DNA of 64,000 bases, taken from Kribbella sindirgiensis (lineage in GTDB: Bacteria > Actinomycetota > Actinomycetes > Propionibacteriales > Kribbellaceae). Each line of letters starts with the position of its first letter. The stretch's first letter is position 1. Both the position numbers and the translations under genes were made by a program. Below are positions 26,862 through 36,751 of the stretch, in pieces. Under the pieces are notes generated by a model. It did not search any database. It saw nothing but the letters and a program-made list of their open reading frames with translations, and was not told the DNA's origin. The stretch covers positions 62,001 to 126,000 of the forward strand of contig NZ_SJKA01000011.1 of assembly GCF_004331435.1 (NCBI RefSeq), read 5' to 3'.

Positions 26862-27338
26862 TCAGAGCTGGGTGAGGTCTTCCAAGGTGCCGGTGATGGT
26901 CCAGAGAAGGTTGCGGAGGATGCGACGGTCTTCAGGGCTGAGTTGGGCGAGCGCACGGCGGCCCGCCCGGTCGTAGATCTCCTGGACGGTGTGGGCGAGC
27001 TCGACGCCGCGGTCGGTCAGCTCGATGCCGACCTGGCGGGCGTCGGTCGTGCTCTTCACCCGGCGGACCAGCCCGGCGGCCTCCATCCGCTGCGTGGTTT
27101 TGGTTGCCGTCGGCACCTCGACGTCCAGGACCTTCGCGAGACGGGCCACCGGCAACGACCCGTGGTGCAGGAGCTTGGCCAGCACCAGTTCCTGCCCGGT
27201 GTGCAGCACGGTCCCCGCCAGCTCCTCCGCCACCGCCTTCCGCGCCGCCCGCTCCGCGAACCGCAACGCGATCAGTACGTCGGCCTCGTCAGCCGGCGCA
27301 TCCGGTGACCACTCTCCGGCGTTGTGCGTCGTGCTCAC
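26862..27338 (-). CDS. MarR-family transcriptional regulator
   Basis: 158 aa. Winged HTH of the MarR type: GSLPVARLAKVLDVEVPTAT (recognition region), MEAAGLVRRVKSTTDARQVG (wing) and ELTDRG. The start GTG overlaps the pncB stop (GTGA), so it is co-transcribed with nicotinate phosphoribosyltransferase. It could regulate pncB or an unrelated target; the SDR operator at 11 kb has MarR-like spacing but the link is unproven. Confidence 0.88.
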   Translation of the reverse strand: MSTTHNAGEWSPDAPADEADVLIALRFAERAARKAVAEELAGTVLHTGQELVLAKLLHHGSLPVARLAKVLDVEVPTATKTTQRMEAAGLVRRVKSTTDARQVGIELTDRGVELAHTVQEIYDRAGRRALAQLSPEDRRILRNLLWTITGTLEDLTQL

Positions 27339-28669
27339 GTGTGACTCCGGGGCAGGAACGGCTTCCGGCTGTTGTAGTCGCCGATGTAGTCGGTGGGGAT
27401 GGCGGGTTCGCCGCGGCTCAGTTGGCTGGCGGAGCGGGGGAGTTCGTCGCGGACCTTCTGATGGTGCGCCTGCGACTCCTCCGGCGTGGTCCGGCCGACG
27501 ATCTTGCCCGCCTCGACGAGCGGCTTCAGCAGCACCCGGTCGTCGCCGTCGTCGACCGGCTGCTCACCGACACCGATCAGCTCGACCTCGGCGACCCCGG
27601 CCGCGGTACGCCGCCGGAGCGCCCACTTCCGCCCGCCGATGGAGATCTTGTCCGGGCTCTTCTTCGCCACCGGCACCAGCTCACCGCTCGCATCCTCCCG
27701 GGCGACCAGCTTGTACACGAACCCGCACGTCGGGTACCCGGACCCGGTGACCAGCGACGTACCGACGCCGTACCCGTCGACCGGCGCCGGCGCCAGCGCG
27801 GCGATCTGGTACTCGTCCAGGTCGCTCGTCACGATGATCCGGGTCTTCGTCGCGCCCAGCGAGTCCAGCTGCTCCCGGACCTGCCCGGCCAGCGACGGCA
27901 GGTCCCCGGAGTCCAGCCGGACCGCGCCCAGTTCGGGGCCGGTCAGCTCGATCGCGGTCCGCACCGCGTTCGCGACGTCGTAGGTGTCGACGAGCAGCGT
28001 CGTACCCTTGCCGAGCGCGTCGACCTGCGACCGGAACGCGTCCTCCTCACGGTCGTGCAGCAGCGTGAACGCGTGCGCCGCCGTCCCCGTGCTCGGGATG
28101 CCGAACCGGCGGGCCGCCTCCAGGCTCGAGGTGGCGCTGAACCCCGAGATGTACGCCGCCAGCGCCGCGCCGACCGCCGCCTCCTCGTGGGTCCGGCGCG
28201 AGCCCATCTCGATACAGGGCCGCCCACCGGCCCACCAGGTCATCCGCGACGCCGCCGAGGCGACCGCGGAGTCGTGGTTCAGGATCGACAAGAAAACGGT
28301 TTCCAGCAGCACCGCCTCGGCGAACGACGACTCCACCACGAGCACCGGCGAGCCGGGGAAGAAGATCTCGCCGTCGGCGTACCCGGAGATGTCGCCGGAG
28401 AAGCGGTACTCCGCCAGCCAGTCCCGGGTAGCCTGGTCGACGACGCCGCGATCGGCCAGGAAGGCGATCGTCTGCTCGTCGAACCGGAACCGCTCGAGCG
28501 CGTCCAGCAGGCGGTTGACGCCCGCGACCACGCCGTACCGGCGGCCGTCCGGCAGCCGGCGGGCGAACAGCTCGAACACCGAGCGGCGCTGCGCCGTGCC
28601 GTCGGCCAGCGCGGCCTGCAGCATGGTCAGCTCGTAATGGTCGGTCAATAACGCCGTCGAGTGGCTCAC
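27335..28669 (-). CDS. pncB: Nicotinate phosphoribosyltransferase
   Basis: 444 aa. [13 protein letters not shown] at the N-terminus, [53 protein letters not shown] and VGTSLVTG are characteristic. It makes nicotinate mononucleotide in NAD salvage, using the product of pncA in this window. GTG start preceded at 6 nt by TAGGCT (28681-28676) and no SD: leaderless. Divergent from clpS, as in Mycobacterium tuberculosis (Rv1330c/Rv1331). Confidence 0.93.
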   Translation of the reverse strand: MSHSTALLTDHYELTMLQAALADGTAQRRSVFELFARRLPDGRRYGVVAGVNRLLDALERFRFDEQTIAFLADRGVVDQATRDWLAEYRFSGDISGYADGEIFFPGSPVLVVESSFAEAVLLETVFLSILNHDSAVASAASRMTWWAGGRPCIEMGSRRTHEEAAVGAALAAYISGFSATSSLEAARRFGIPSTGTAAHAFTLLHDREEDAFRSQVDALGKGTTLLVDTYDVANAVRTAIELTGPELGAVRLDSGDLPSLAGQVREQLDSLGATKTRIIVTSDLDEYQIAALAPAPVDGYGVGTSLVTGSGYPTCGFVYKLVAREDASGELVPVAKKSPDKISIGGRKWALRRRTAAGVAEVELIGVGEQPVDDGDDRVLLKPLVEAGKIVGRTTPEESQAHHQKVRDELPRSASQLSRGEPAIPTDYIGDYNSRKPFLPRSHT

Positions 28670-28718
28670 AGGGGCAGCCTATTGCGAAGCCCGAACCGAT
28701 GATGGAGAGAATGGACAG

Positions 28719-29006
28719 GTGACCACCGCACCAAGCGAACTCGAGAGCGCCGAGGTCGACGAGGCGATCGAGTTGAGCCCGCCCTGGGTGACCGTCGTCT
28801 GGAACGACCCGGTCAACCTGATGGACTACGTCACCTTCGTCTTCCAGACCTATTTCGGCTACTCCAAGCAGAAGGCGGAGAAGCTGATGCTGCAGGTGCA
28901 CCAGGAGGGCAAGTCGGCGGTCTCGAACGGCAACCGGGAAGCGATGGAACGCGACGTGGAAGCGATGCACACCTACGGCCTGTGGGCCACCTGCGAGAAG
29001 TCGTGA
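28719..29006 (+). CDS. clpS: ATP-dependent Clp protease adaptor
   Basis: 95 aa. [13 protein letters not shown] and [23 protein letters not shown] are the ClpS signature (N-degron pocket and ClpA/C contact). It delivers N-end-rule substrates to the Clp unfoldase. GTG start with GGAGAG at 9 nt or GAGAAT 6 nt upstream. Overlaps the next gene. Confidence 0.93.
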   Translation: MTTAPSELESAEVDEAIELSPPWVTVVWNDPVNLMDYVTFVFQTYFGYSKQKAEKLMLQVHQEGKSAVSNGNREAMERDVEAMHTYGLWATCEKS

Positions 29007-29554
29007 CGCGCTTCCGCAGGCGCCGCAAGACCGTGGTCGTCAGTTTCGCCGAGCACGAGGCGGACATCCTCGCGAACCTGCTCCGCAACCTGGTCGAGCT
29101 GCTGTACGACGGCCTGCCGCCGCGCGCCACCGAGTCGAGCGACCCGCTCGCGGCGCTGCTGGACTCCGACGGGCCGACGTCGCCGCCCGAGGACATCGTG
29201 CTGCAGCGGCTGCTGCCGGACGCGTACAAGCAGGACGACATGGCGTCGGCCGAGTTCCGCCGGTTCACCGAGCGTGGGCTGCGCGAGGGCAAGGTCACCG
29301 ACGCCAAGCGGGTGCTGTCCGCGCTCGAGGAGTCCGGCGCGGACGAGATCGCACTGGAGCCCGACGAGCAGCTGTCCTGGCTCCGCGCCCTGAACGACCT
29401 CCGCCTCGCCATCGGCACCCGCCTCGACATCAAGGACGAGGACGACTACTCGACCTGGGAAAAACTCCCTGAGGACGACCCCCGCCGCCTCACCTACGAC
29501 CTCTACGACTGGCTCGGCTACCTCCAATCCGCCCTCCTCCACAACATGCGCTGA
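29003..29554 (+). CDS. DUF2017 family protein
   Basis: 183 aa from a GTG whose GTGA overlaps the clpS stop; a GTG at 28982 is an alternative. [23 protein letters not shown] and the C-terminal [18 protein letters not shown] are typical of DUF2017, always found beside clpS in actinobacteria. All-helical, cytoplasmic, acidic; function unknown. Confidence 0.85.
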   Translation: MTRFRRRRKTVVVSFAEHEADILANLLRNLVELLYDGLPPRATESSDPLAALLDSDGPTSPPEDIVLQRLLPDAYKQDDMASAEFRRFTERGLREGKVTDAKRVLSALEESGADEIALEPDEQLSWLRALNDLRLAIGTRLDIKDEDDYSTWEKLPEDDPRRLTYDLYDWLGYLQSALLHNMR

Positions 29555-29693
29555 GCGGTGGGGCGGACGTGCACCACTCAGTAACAGTTGCTGTTGGCGG
29601 GTTCGTACGCTGAATCTGGCTGTGCTTAGGCTCGTCCGGGGGACTTGGTGAGTGCTGGAGGTCCGCTCATCCGCTGACACTAGGGTTGGGCGT

Positions 29694-30671
<978 letters not shown>

Positions 30672-30672
30672 G

Positions 30673-31056
30673 TCAGCCGCGTACGACGCTCACAGTCGTC
30701 GACACGATGCCGGTGACGATGCCGACGACTGCTCCCGCACTGGCCAGACACTTGGCCGGGTTGACCCAGAGCCCGCGGTTCAGCTCACGCCATCTGCGCG
30801 GGACGAACGCGAGCTTGAGCTTCTGGTACTTGTGCTGACGGACCTGGTTGCACCCGAGCATGATCCCCGACGAGTTGTTCCGGCACGGCCCCTGCCGTCC
30901 CTCGGCGCCACACCACACGGGTACCTGGAACAGGAAATAGGCCGTCACCAGCGCCCAGCCGGCGATCAGCACCGCAGGCCCGAGGCTCCACGACCAGATC
31001 GCTGTCAGCATGACGGCCAGCAGGCCCCAACCCCAGTACTTCCGCAGTCCCCTCAT
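30673..31056 (-). CDS. Small membrane protein with Cys-rich loop
   Basis: 127 aa. Two N-terminal TM helices (about 10-26 and 28-46), a loop with WCGAEGRQGPCRNNSSGIMLGC and a nearby His, and one C-terminal TM helix. The three-Cys-plus-His pattern (C-x8-C-x10-C-x5-H spacing read from the sequence) looks like a metal site. No named family recognised. Convergent with the aldo/keto reductase, divergent from mec. Confidence 0.65.
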   Translation of the reverse strand: MRGLRKYWGWGLLAVMLTAIWSWSLGPAVLIAGWALVTAYFLFQVPVWCGAEGRQGPCRNNSSGIMLGCNQVRQHKYQKLKLAFVPRRWRELNRGLWVNPAKCLASAGAVVGIVTGIVSTTVSVVRG

Positions 31057-31159
31057 GTTCGCTCAGTATCACCACTTGACTACTCTCCGAAACCATCCAC
31101 TATCTGGACGCAGAGTGCGGTCGGCCGGATGCAGCGCTTCGGCCAACTACCGTAGAGGC

Positions 31160-31615
31160 GTGCTGGTGATCGAGAAGGGGACGTACGAGGCGATCGTTGC
31201 GCATGCCCGGAAGGATCATCCGGATGAGGCGTGCGGGGTGGTGATCGGGCCGGAGGGGTCGGATCGGGCCGAGCGGTTCGTGCCGATGCTGAACGCGGCC
31301 ATGTCGCCGACGTACTACCAGTTCGACGACGAGGACTGGAAGCGGCTCTACAACGAGATGTGGGACCGGGACGAGGAAGCGGTGGTGATCTACCACTCGC
31401 ACACCGCGACCGAGGCGTACCCGTCGCGGACCGACATCGACCGCGCCCAGGAGCCGAACGCGCACTACGTGCTGGTCTCCACCCGCGGCGGCGCGCACTC
31501 CCAGACGTACGACGGGCCGGTCGAGTTCCGCTCGTACCGGATCATCGGCGGCGTGGTGACGGAAGAAGAAGTACGCGTCGTTGGTTCTTATGAGGAAACA
31601 GAAGGAGAAGACTGA
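31160..31615 (+). CDS. mec: CysO-cysteine peptidase (JAMM/Mov34)
   Basis: 151 aa. JAMM metal motif in VVIYHSHTATEAYPSRTDID (HxH...S...D) and an upstream Glu in DEACGVV. In M. tuberculosis Mec(+) releases cysteine from the CysO-Cys adduct. The same three-gene order (mec, cysO, cysM) follows here. GTG 6 nt after TACCGT (31148-31153): leaderless; a second GTG lies two codons in. Confidence 0.92.
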   Translation: MLVIEKGTYEAIVAHARKDHPDEACGVVIGPEGSDRAERFVPMLNAAMSPTYYQFDDEDWKRLYNEMWDRDEEAVVIYHSHTATEAYPSRTDIDRAQEPNAHYVLVSTRGGAHSQTYDGPVEFRSYRIIGGVVTEEEVRVVGSYEETEGED

Positions 31616-31616
31616 T

Positions 31617-31895
31617 ATGGCGATCGAGCTGCGCGTGCCGACGATCCTCCGCACCTACACCGGTGGCGCGAAGGCGGTCAACGGCGACGGCGCGACCCTG
31701 GCCGAGTTCATCGACAACGTGAACGGGACCCACGCGGGCCTCAAGGAGCGCATCGTGGAGGGCGAGCCGGAGGAGTTGCGCCGGTTCGTGAACGTGTACG
31801 TGAACGACGAGGACGTCCGGTTCACCGGCGGACTGAAGACCGAGGTCAAGGACGGCGACATCGTCGTCGTGCTCCCGGCCGTCGCGGGCGGCTGA
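31617..31895 (+). CDS. cysO: Sulfur-carrier protein CysO (MoaD/ThiS fold)
   Basis: 92 aa with the diagnostic C-terminal Gly-Gly (AVAGG), which becomes a thiocarboxylate. VNVYVNDEDVRF is the usual MoaD-like strand. It donates sulfur to CysM for cysteine synthesis from O-phosphoserine. SD GAAGGAGAAG ends 6 nt before the ATG. Confidence 0.93.
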   Translation: MAIELRVPTILRTYTGGAKAVNGDGATLAEFIDNVNGTHAGLKERIVEGEPEELRRFVNVYVNDEDVRFTGGLKTEVKDGDIVVVLPAVAGG

Positions 31896-32849
<954 letters not shown>

Positions 32850-32864
32850 GAGGGCGTCTGAACC

Positions 32865-32881
32865 GTTGCCGGTCCGGCAAC
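32865..32881. terminator. Hairpin after the mec-cysO-cysM operon
   Basis: GTTGCCGGTCCGGCAAC, a 6- to 8-bp perfect stem, 16 nt after the cysM stop and followed by ATTTCGTG. Plausible terminator. Confidence 0.5.
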
Positions 32882-32923
32882 ATTTCGTGCTGGAAGGACC
32901 GGCCGGACGCCATTCTTGGCCGG

Positions 32924-33400
32924 GTGAAGAGACGTGATACCGGACCGCCGGCGACCGCGCCGGGCGAACGCGACGTACTCGTCGGCTTCCTCGACTACCT
33001 CCGTACGTCGATCGCGGCCAAGGCCGACGGTGTGCCGGAGGACGAGGTACGCGCACCCGGAGTACCTTCCGGGACCAGTCTGCTCGGACTCGTGAAGCAT
33101 CTGACCGCCGTGGAGCGGTACCACTTGATGGGGCATGAGGTGGCGGACTGGGAGGCGACGTTCCGCGCGGGAGCTGACGAGACGGCGGCGGAGGTGCTCG
33201 CGGCGTACGCGCAGACAGGGGCCGAGGCGAACGCGGCGGTCGCGGGCTGGGACGACCTGACCGTACCGGGGCCGCGCCCGGGCAGGCGTACGGCGCCGTC
33301 GCGGCGGTGGACGCTCGTGCATCTGATCGAGGAAACCGCCCGGCATGCGGGGCACGCCGACATCCTGCGCGAACAGCTCGACGGCCGAACCGGACGCTGA
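32924..33400 (+). CDS. DinB/DUF664 family protein
   Basis: 158 aa four-helix-bundle protein. LLGLVKHLTAVERYH and HLIEETARHAGHADILREQLDG hold the three His expected to bind a metal. DUF664 members are thought to be thiol-dependent (mycothiol or bacillithiol) metalloenzymes; substrate unknown. GTG start, no SD; CATTCT 7 nt upstream could be a leaderless -10. Confidence 0.85.
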   Translation: MKRRDTGPPATAPGERDVLVGFLDYLRTSIAAKADGVPEDEVRAPGVPSGTSLLGLVKHLTAVERYHLMGHEVADWEATFRAGADETAAEVLAAYAQTGAEANAAVAGWDDLTVPGPRPGRRTAPSRRWTLVHLIEETARHAGHADILREQLDGRTGR

Positions 33401-33511
33401 ACCCGTCGGTGCAGGAGTGAGGGGAGCCGGAACGGCGGGCGGAGGGCCGGTCCGGGGTAGGTGGCGCCTTTGTTGCCTTAGGCACCTGCAGGGGTGATTA
33501 CGTCATGGTTC

Positions 33512-33844
33512 CTAGGGTTGCTTGAACAGGACCTTGCGGCCGAGTCGGGGGTGGACGCCGCGGCCCTTGCAGCTGTTGCACGGGCGTTGGGCGTAACTGA
33601 AGATGCTGCCGCGGTGCCGGCCGGCACCTTTGCACCGGTTGCACTTGGCGTTCGGGTGCAGCGACAGCGAGACGACGTACGCAGCGAACATCGCCATCAG
33701 CGCCAGCAGCAGGAGTCCCGTCGGTCCGATGGACGACGCGATATCGGCTGCTGTGCCGTTGCCGGACTCCGTTGCCTGACTGGCCGCTTGGCCTGCGGCG
33801 GCGACGTGGTCCGGCTGCGGAGTTGGTGCGGCGGTGGTACTCAT
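33512..33844 (-). CDS. Membrane protein with two DnaJ-type zinc-finger motifs
   Basis: 110 aa. One TM helix (GLLLLALMAMFAAYVVSLSL) followed by a short basic tail with CNRCKGAG and CNSCKGRG, two of the four CxxCxGxG repeats of the DnaJ zinc domain. No J domain. Probably binds one zinc at the membrane; role unknown. Start ATG at 33844 chosen; an in-frame ATG at 33874 would add ten residues. Confidence 0.65.
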   Translation of the reverse strand: MSTTAAPTPQPDHVAAAGQAASQATESGNGTAADIASSIGPTGLLLLALMAMFAAYVVSLSLHPNAKCNRCKGAGRHRGSIFSYAQRPCNSCKGRGVHPRLGRKVLFKQP

Positions 33845-34031
33845 CACCACCGCTAGGTGATGCATCAGATCCATGGCATCACGAGGGGCGGTCGTACAAA
33901 CATCGCTCCAGAGTGGCGCGCATCACGCGAAAAGGCAATTCCATAACGTAAAGATGTGGACAACCTCGGCGTGTCGCTCCAGCCGGTTAGGTAAGGCTGC
34001 ACTTCTGATCTGCCCGCCGCCGGACCCGTTG

Positions 34032-34192
34032 AGAGGTTCCGCCAAGAGATGCCACCTGCTGCGCGCCGCCCCGCGGGCACTGGGCGGCGTTGTCGTCGGT
34101 CGACAGGACTCCGTCCTGCCTCCCTCCTCCGCCTTGCCCAGCACTCCGCGGGACGACGCTCGCGACGGTGTCATCTCTTGGCGGAACCTCTA
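34032..34192. repeat. 161-bp unit bounded by perfect 20-bp inverted repeats
   Basis: Arms at 34032-34051 (AGAGGTTCCGCCAAGAGATG) and 34173-34192, 121 bp apart. The right arm ends at the first T of the murI -10 (TAAGCT). No obvious target-site duplication and no coding potential inside. Could be a MITE-like remnant or a regulatory stem. With the flanks it fills the gap between the zinc-finger protein and murI. Confidence 0.7.
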
Positions 34193-34202
34193 AGCTCTTC
34201 CC

Positions 34203-35006
34203 GTGGCAGACGCACCGGTGGGGATCTTCGACTCAGGCTTTGGGGGACTCACCGTCGCCCGCGCGGTACTCGATCAGTTGCCGCACGAACCGATCCTCTA
34301 TCTGGGCGACACCGCGCGGCAGCCGTACGGGCCGAAGCCGATCGCCGAGGTCCGCGAGTACGCGCTGGAATGCCTGGACCATCTCGTCGAGGCCGGCGTG
34401 AAGATGCTGGTGATCGCGTGCAACTCCGCGAGTGCCGCGATGCTGCGGGACGCGCGCGAGCGGTACGACGTACCGGTCGTCGAGGTGATCCTGCCGGCCG
34501 CGCGGCGCGCCGTGGCGGCGACGCGGAACCAGCGCGTCGGCGTGATCTGCACGAAGGCGACCGCGCAATCGCTTGCTTACGAAGACGGATTCGCGGCCGC
34601 GCCGCAGGTGGAGCTGTTCACGCGGGCGTGCCCGAAGTTCGTGGACTTCGTCGAGTCCGGCGTGACGTCCGGACCGGAGTTGCTCGAGGCTGCCCACGAG
34701 TATCTGGACCCGCTGGTCGAGGCCGGTGTGGACACGCTGATCCTTGGGTGCACCCACTATCCGCTGCTCACCGGCGTCATCTCGTACGTGATGGGCGACA
34801 ACGTGACCCTGGTCAGCAGCGCCGAGGAGTGCGCGAAGGACGTGTACGGCGTACTGACCAAGACCGGCCTGCTCCGCCCCGACGACCTCCCGACCCCGGC
34901 GCACCGGTTCGTCACCACCGGCGACCCCGCGGAATTCGCCGCGATCGGTTCCCGCTTCCTCGGCCCGGTGCTGTCCGGGGTCGACCAGTTCGCCTGGATC
35001 CGCTGA
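34203..35006 (+). CDS. murI: Glutamate racemase
   Basis: 267 aa. [16 protein letters not shown] at the N-terminus, catalytic Cys in IACNSASA and LGCTHYPLL, and TKATAQS. Supplies D-glutamate for peptidoglycan. GTG start, 5 nt after TAAGCT, no SD. In M. tuberculosis murI also precedes the phosphodiesterase gene found next here. Confidence 0.95.
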   Translation: MADAPVGIFDSGFGGLTVARAVLDQLPHEPILYLGDTARQPYGPKPIAEVREYALECLDHLVEAGVKMLVIACNSASAAMLRDARERYDVPVVEVILPAARRAVAATRNQRVGVICTKATAQSLAYEDGFAAAPQVELFTRACPKFVDFVESGVTSGPELLEAAHEYLDPLVEAGVDTLILGCTHYPLLTGVISYVMGDNVTLVSSAEECAKDVYGVLTKTGLLRPDDLPTPAHRFVTTGDPAEFAAIGSRFLGPVLSGVDQFAWIR

Positions 35007-35044
35007 CATGTGACCTGGGTCGCATCCGGCCGTTGTCCAAGGCA

Positions 35045-35059
35045 CCGGAAGCGTTCCGG
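35045..35059. terminator. Hairpin after murI
   Basis: CCGGAA-GCG-TTCCGG, nested in a wider inverted repeat (GCATCCGG 35022-35029 with 35056-35063). 38 nt after the murI stop. Probable terminator upstream of the leaderless phosphodiesterase promoter. Confidence 0.5.
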
Positions 35060-35133
35060 ATGCCTGTGTGGTAACCGAATCGACGCCACCGGTCGTCCTG
35101 CGCGGGGGTCGACTCGCCGGTAGGGTTCCAGGT

Positions 35134-35880
35134 ATGAAGCTCACCGTGATCGGTTGTTCCGGGTCTGTGCCCGGGCCGGACTCGGCCGCCTCGAGCTATC
35201 TGGTCACCGCCGACGGGTTCAACCTGATCCTGGACCTCGGCAGTGGCGCGCTCGGTTCGCTCCAACGGCATATCGCCGTCCCGGAGATCGGGGCGATCGG
35301 TCTGACCCACCTGCATCCGGACCACTGCATGGATCTGTGCGGGTTGTACGTCGCGGCGCGCTACGCGCCGGGGGCGCCGATCCCGCGGATCCCCGTGTTC
35401 GGTCCGCCCGGTACGGCGGGACGAATGGCGCTGGCCTACGACCTGCCGCTCGATCCGGGGATGGAGGAGGAGCTGGAATTCCATGCCTGGCAGGACGTTC
35501 AGCAGGTCGGGCCGTTCACGATCCGCACCGCGCCGATGGTGCACCCGGTACCGGCGTACGCGATCCGGGTCGAGCACGGCGGCAAGTCGCTGGTCTACAC
35601 CGGCGACACCGGTCCGAACGACGCGTTGATCGAGCTGGCTCGCGGCGCCGACGTACTGCTGTCCGAGGCCGCGCTGCCGGACAACGAGCCGAACAATCCG
35701 ATTGACCTGCACCTGACGCCCTCTGATGCTGGTGAGCATGCCAAGAAGGCCAATGTGAAGCGGCTCGTCATTACTCATGTCCCGCCGTGGTACGACCGCG
35801 TGACGCAGGCCGAGAACGCCCGCCGCACCTTCTCCGGACCGGTCGAGATCGCTACCCCGCATGCCGTTTTCGACATCTGA
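35134..35880 (+). CDS. MBL-fold hydrolase, Rv1339-like cyclic-nucleotide phosphodiesterase
   Basis: 248 aa. Metallo-beta-lactamase motifs LTHLHPDHCMDL, GDTGPND, LSEAALPD and ITHVPPWYD. Position between murI and rph matches Rv1339 of M. tuberculosis, described as an atypical class II cAMP phosphodiesterase; that activity is inferred here. ATG 7 nt after TAGGGT (35121-35126), leaderless. Overlaps the next gene by 20 bp. Confidence 0.85.
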   Translation: MKLTVIGCSGSVPGPDSAASSYLVTADGFNLILDLGSGALGSLQRHIAVPEIGAIGLTHLHPDHCMDLCGLYVAARYAPGAPIPRIPVFGPPGTAGRMALAYDLPLDPGMEEELEFHAWQDVQQVGPFTIRTAPMVHPVPAYAIRVEHGGKSLVYTGDTGPNDALIELARGADVLLSEAALPDNEPNNPIDLHLTPSDAGEHAKKANVKRLVITHVPPWYDRVTQAENARRTFSGPVEIATPHAVFDI

Positions 35881-36691
35881 CGGCGTTCGGTTGTGGACCG
35901 CAACCAGTGGCTCGGCGACATCCGCACCACCTGTCGTTGTCCTGCACGGCGGCCCAGGTCTGTGGGACGACTACGCCGTCTTCGCGGAAATGCTCGACGA
36001 CCTGACGGTTGTCCATCGCTTCGACCAGCGCGGGTGCGGCCGAAGCGATCCGTCTGACGTGCAGACGATGGCGCGGCTCGCGCAGGACATCGACGAACTG
36101 CGCACGTACTTCGGTCATGAGCGGATCGTCGTACTCGGCCACTCCTTCGGCGCTTCGCTGGCGATGACGTACGCCGCGGCGTACGGCGAGCAGGTCGCCG
36201 GCGTCGTGTACGTCGGCGGTGTCGGCATCGGCGACTGGCGTCCGCATGACGCCGCGGAACGGGCGCGCCGGATGACCCCCGATCAGCAGGACCGGCTCGA
36301 GGGCCTCTCGGGCCGCCCGCGCACGCCGGCCGAGGAGATCGAGTTCCGGGTGCTGTCGTGGTTTCCCGATCACGCCGACCGGGAGCGGGCGATGGAGTGG
36401 GCGTACGAGAGCGCGTCTGTCGACCTGCCGATCAACTTCGCCGCCAACCGTGCGCTCGCCGCGGACATGAACAGCTGGACGGCGACCGAGGTGACGTCCC
36501 GGGCCGCGTCGATCCAGGCCCCGGTGACGTTCATCCACGGCGCCGGCGACCCCCGTCCCGCGTTCGCCGTCCGCGACCTCGCCGCCCACACCCCGAATCA
36601 CACCTTCCACCTGATCCCGGGCGCTGGGCACTCTCCGTGGCGCGAGCAGCCGGAGCTCTTCCGGGAGGTGTTGCGCGGCACCGTGCGGTAG
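35861..36691 (+). CDS. Alpha/beta hydrolase, proline-iminopeptidase-like
   Basis: 276 aa. HGGPGLWDDY (oxyanion), FDQRGCGRSD, GHSFGASLA (nucleophile Ser), an Asp in HGAGDPRPAF and His in PGAGHSPW. These resemble the S33 prolyl aminopeptidase group, but many relatives are esterases. Overlaps the phosphodiesterase gene; its stop overlaps the -35 of the efflux promoter. Confidence 0.82.
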   Translation: MPFSTSDGVRLWTATSGSATSAPPVVVLHGGPGLWDDYAVFAEMLDDLTVVHRFDQRGCGRSDPSDVQTMARLAQDIDELRTYFGHERIVVLGHSFGASLAMTYAAAYGEQVAGVVYVGGVGIGDWRPHDAAERARRMTPDQQDRLEGLSGRPRTPAEEIEFRVLSWFPDHADRERAMEWAYESASVDLPINFAANRALAADMNSWTATEVTSRAASIQAPVTFIHGAGDPRPAFAVRDLAAHTPNHTFHLIPGAGHSPWREQPELFREVLRGTVR

Positions 36692-36740
36692 ACAGATCGC
36701 GATTCTGAGATCTACTCTCAAATTAGAGTTGATCTCAGAA
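36689..36740 (+). promoter_or_regulatory. Promoter and TetR-type operator of the efflux operon
   Basis: TAGACA (36689-36694), 18-nt spacer, TACTCT (36713-36718). Over the -10 and start site lies a 38-bp inverted repeat (36703-36740): TTCTGAGATC...GATCTCAGAA with inner ACTCT/AGAGT, one mismatch per arm. A TetR gene is the last gene of the operon and is the likely repressor. Confidence 0.65.
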
Positions 36741-36751
36741 AGGTGTTTGTC

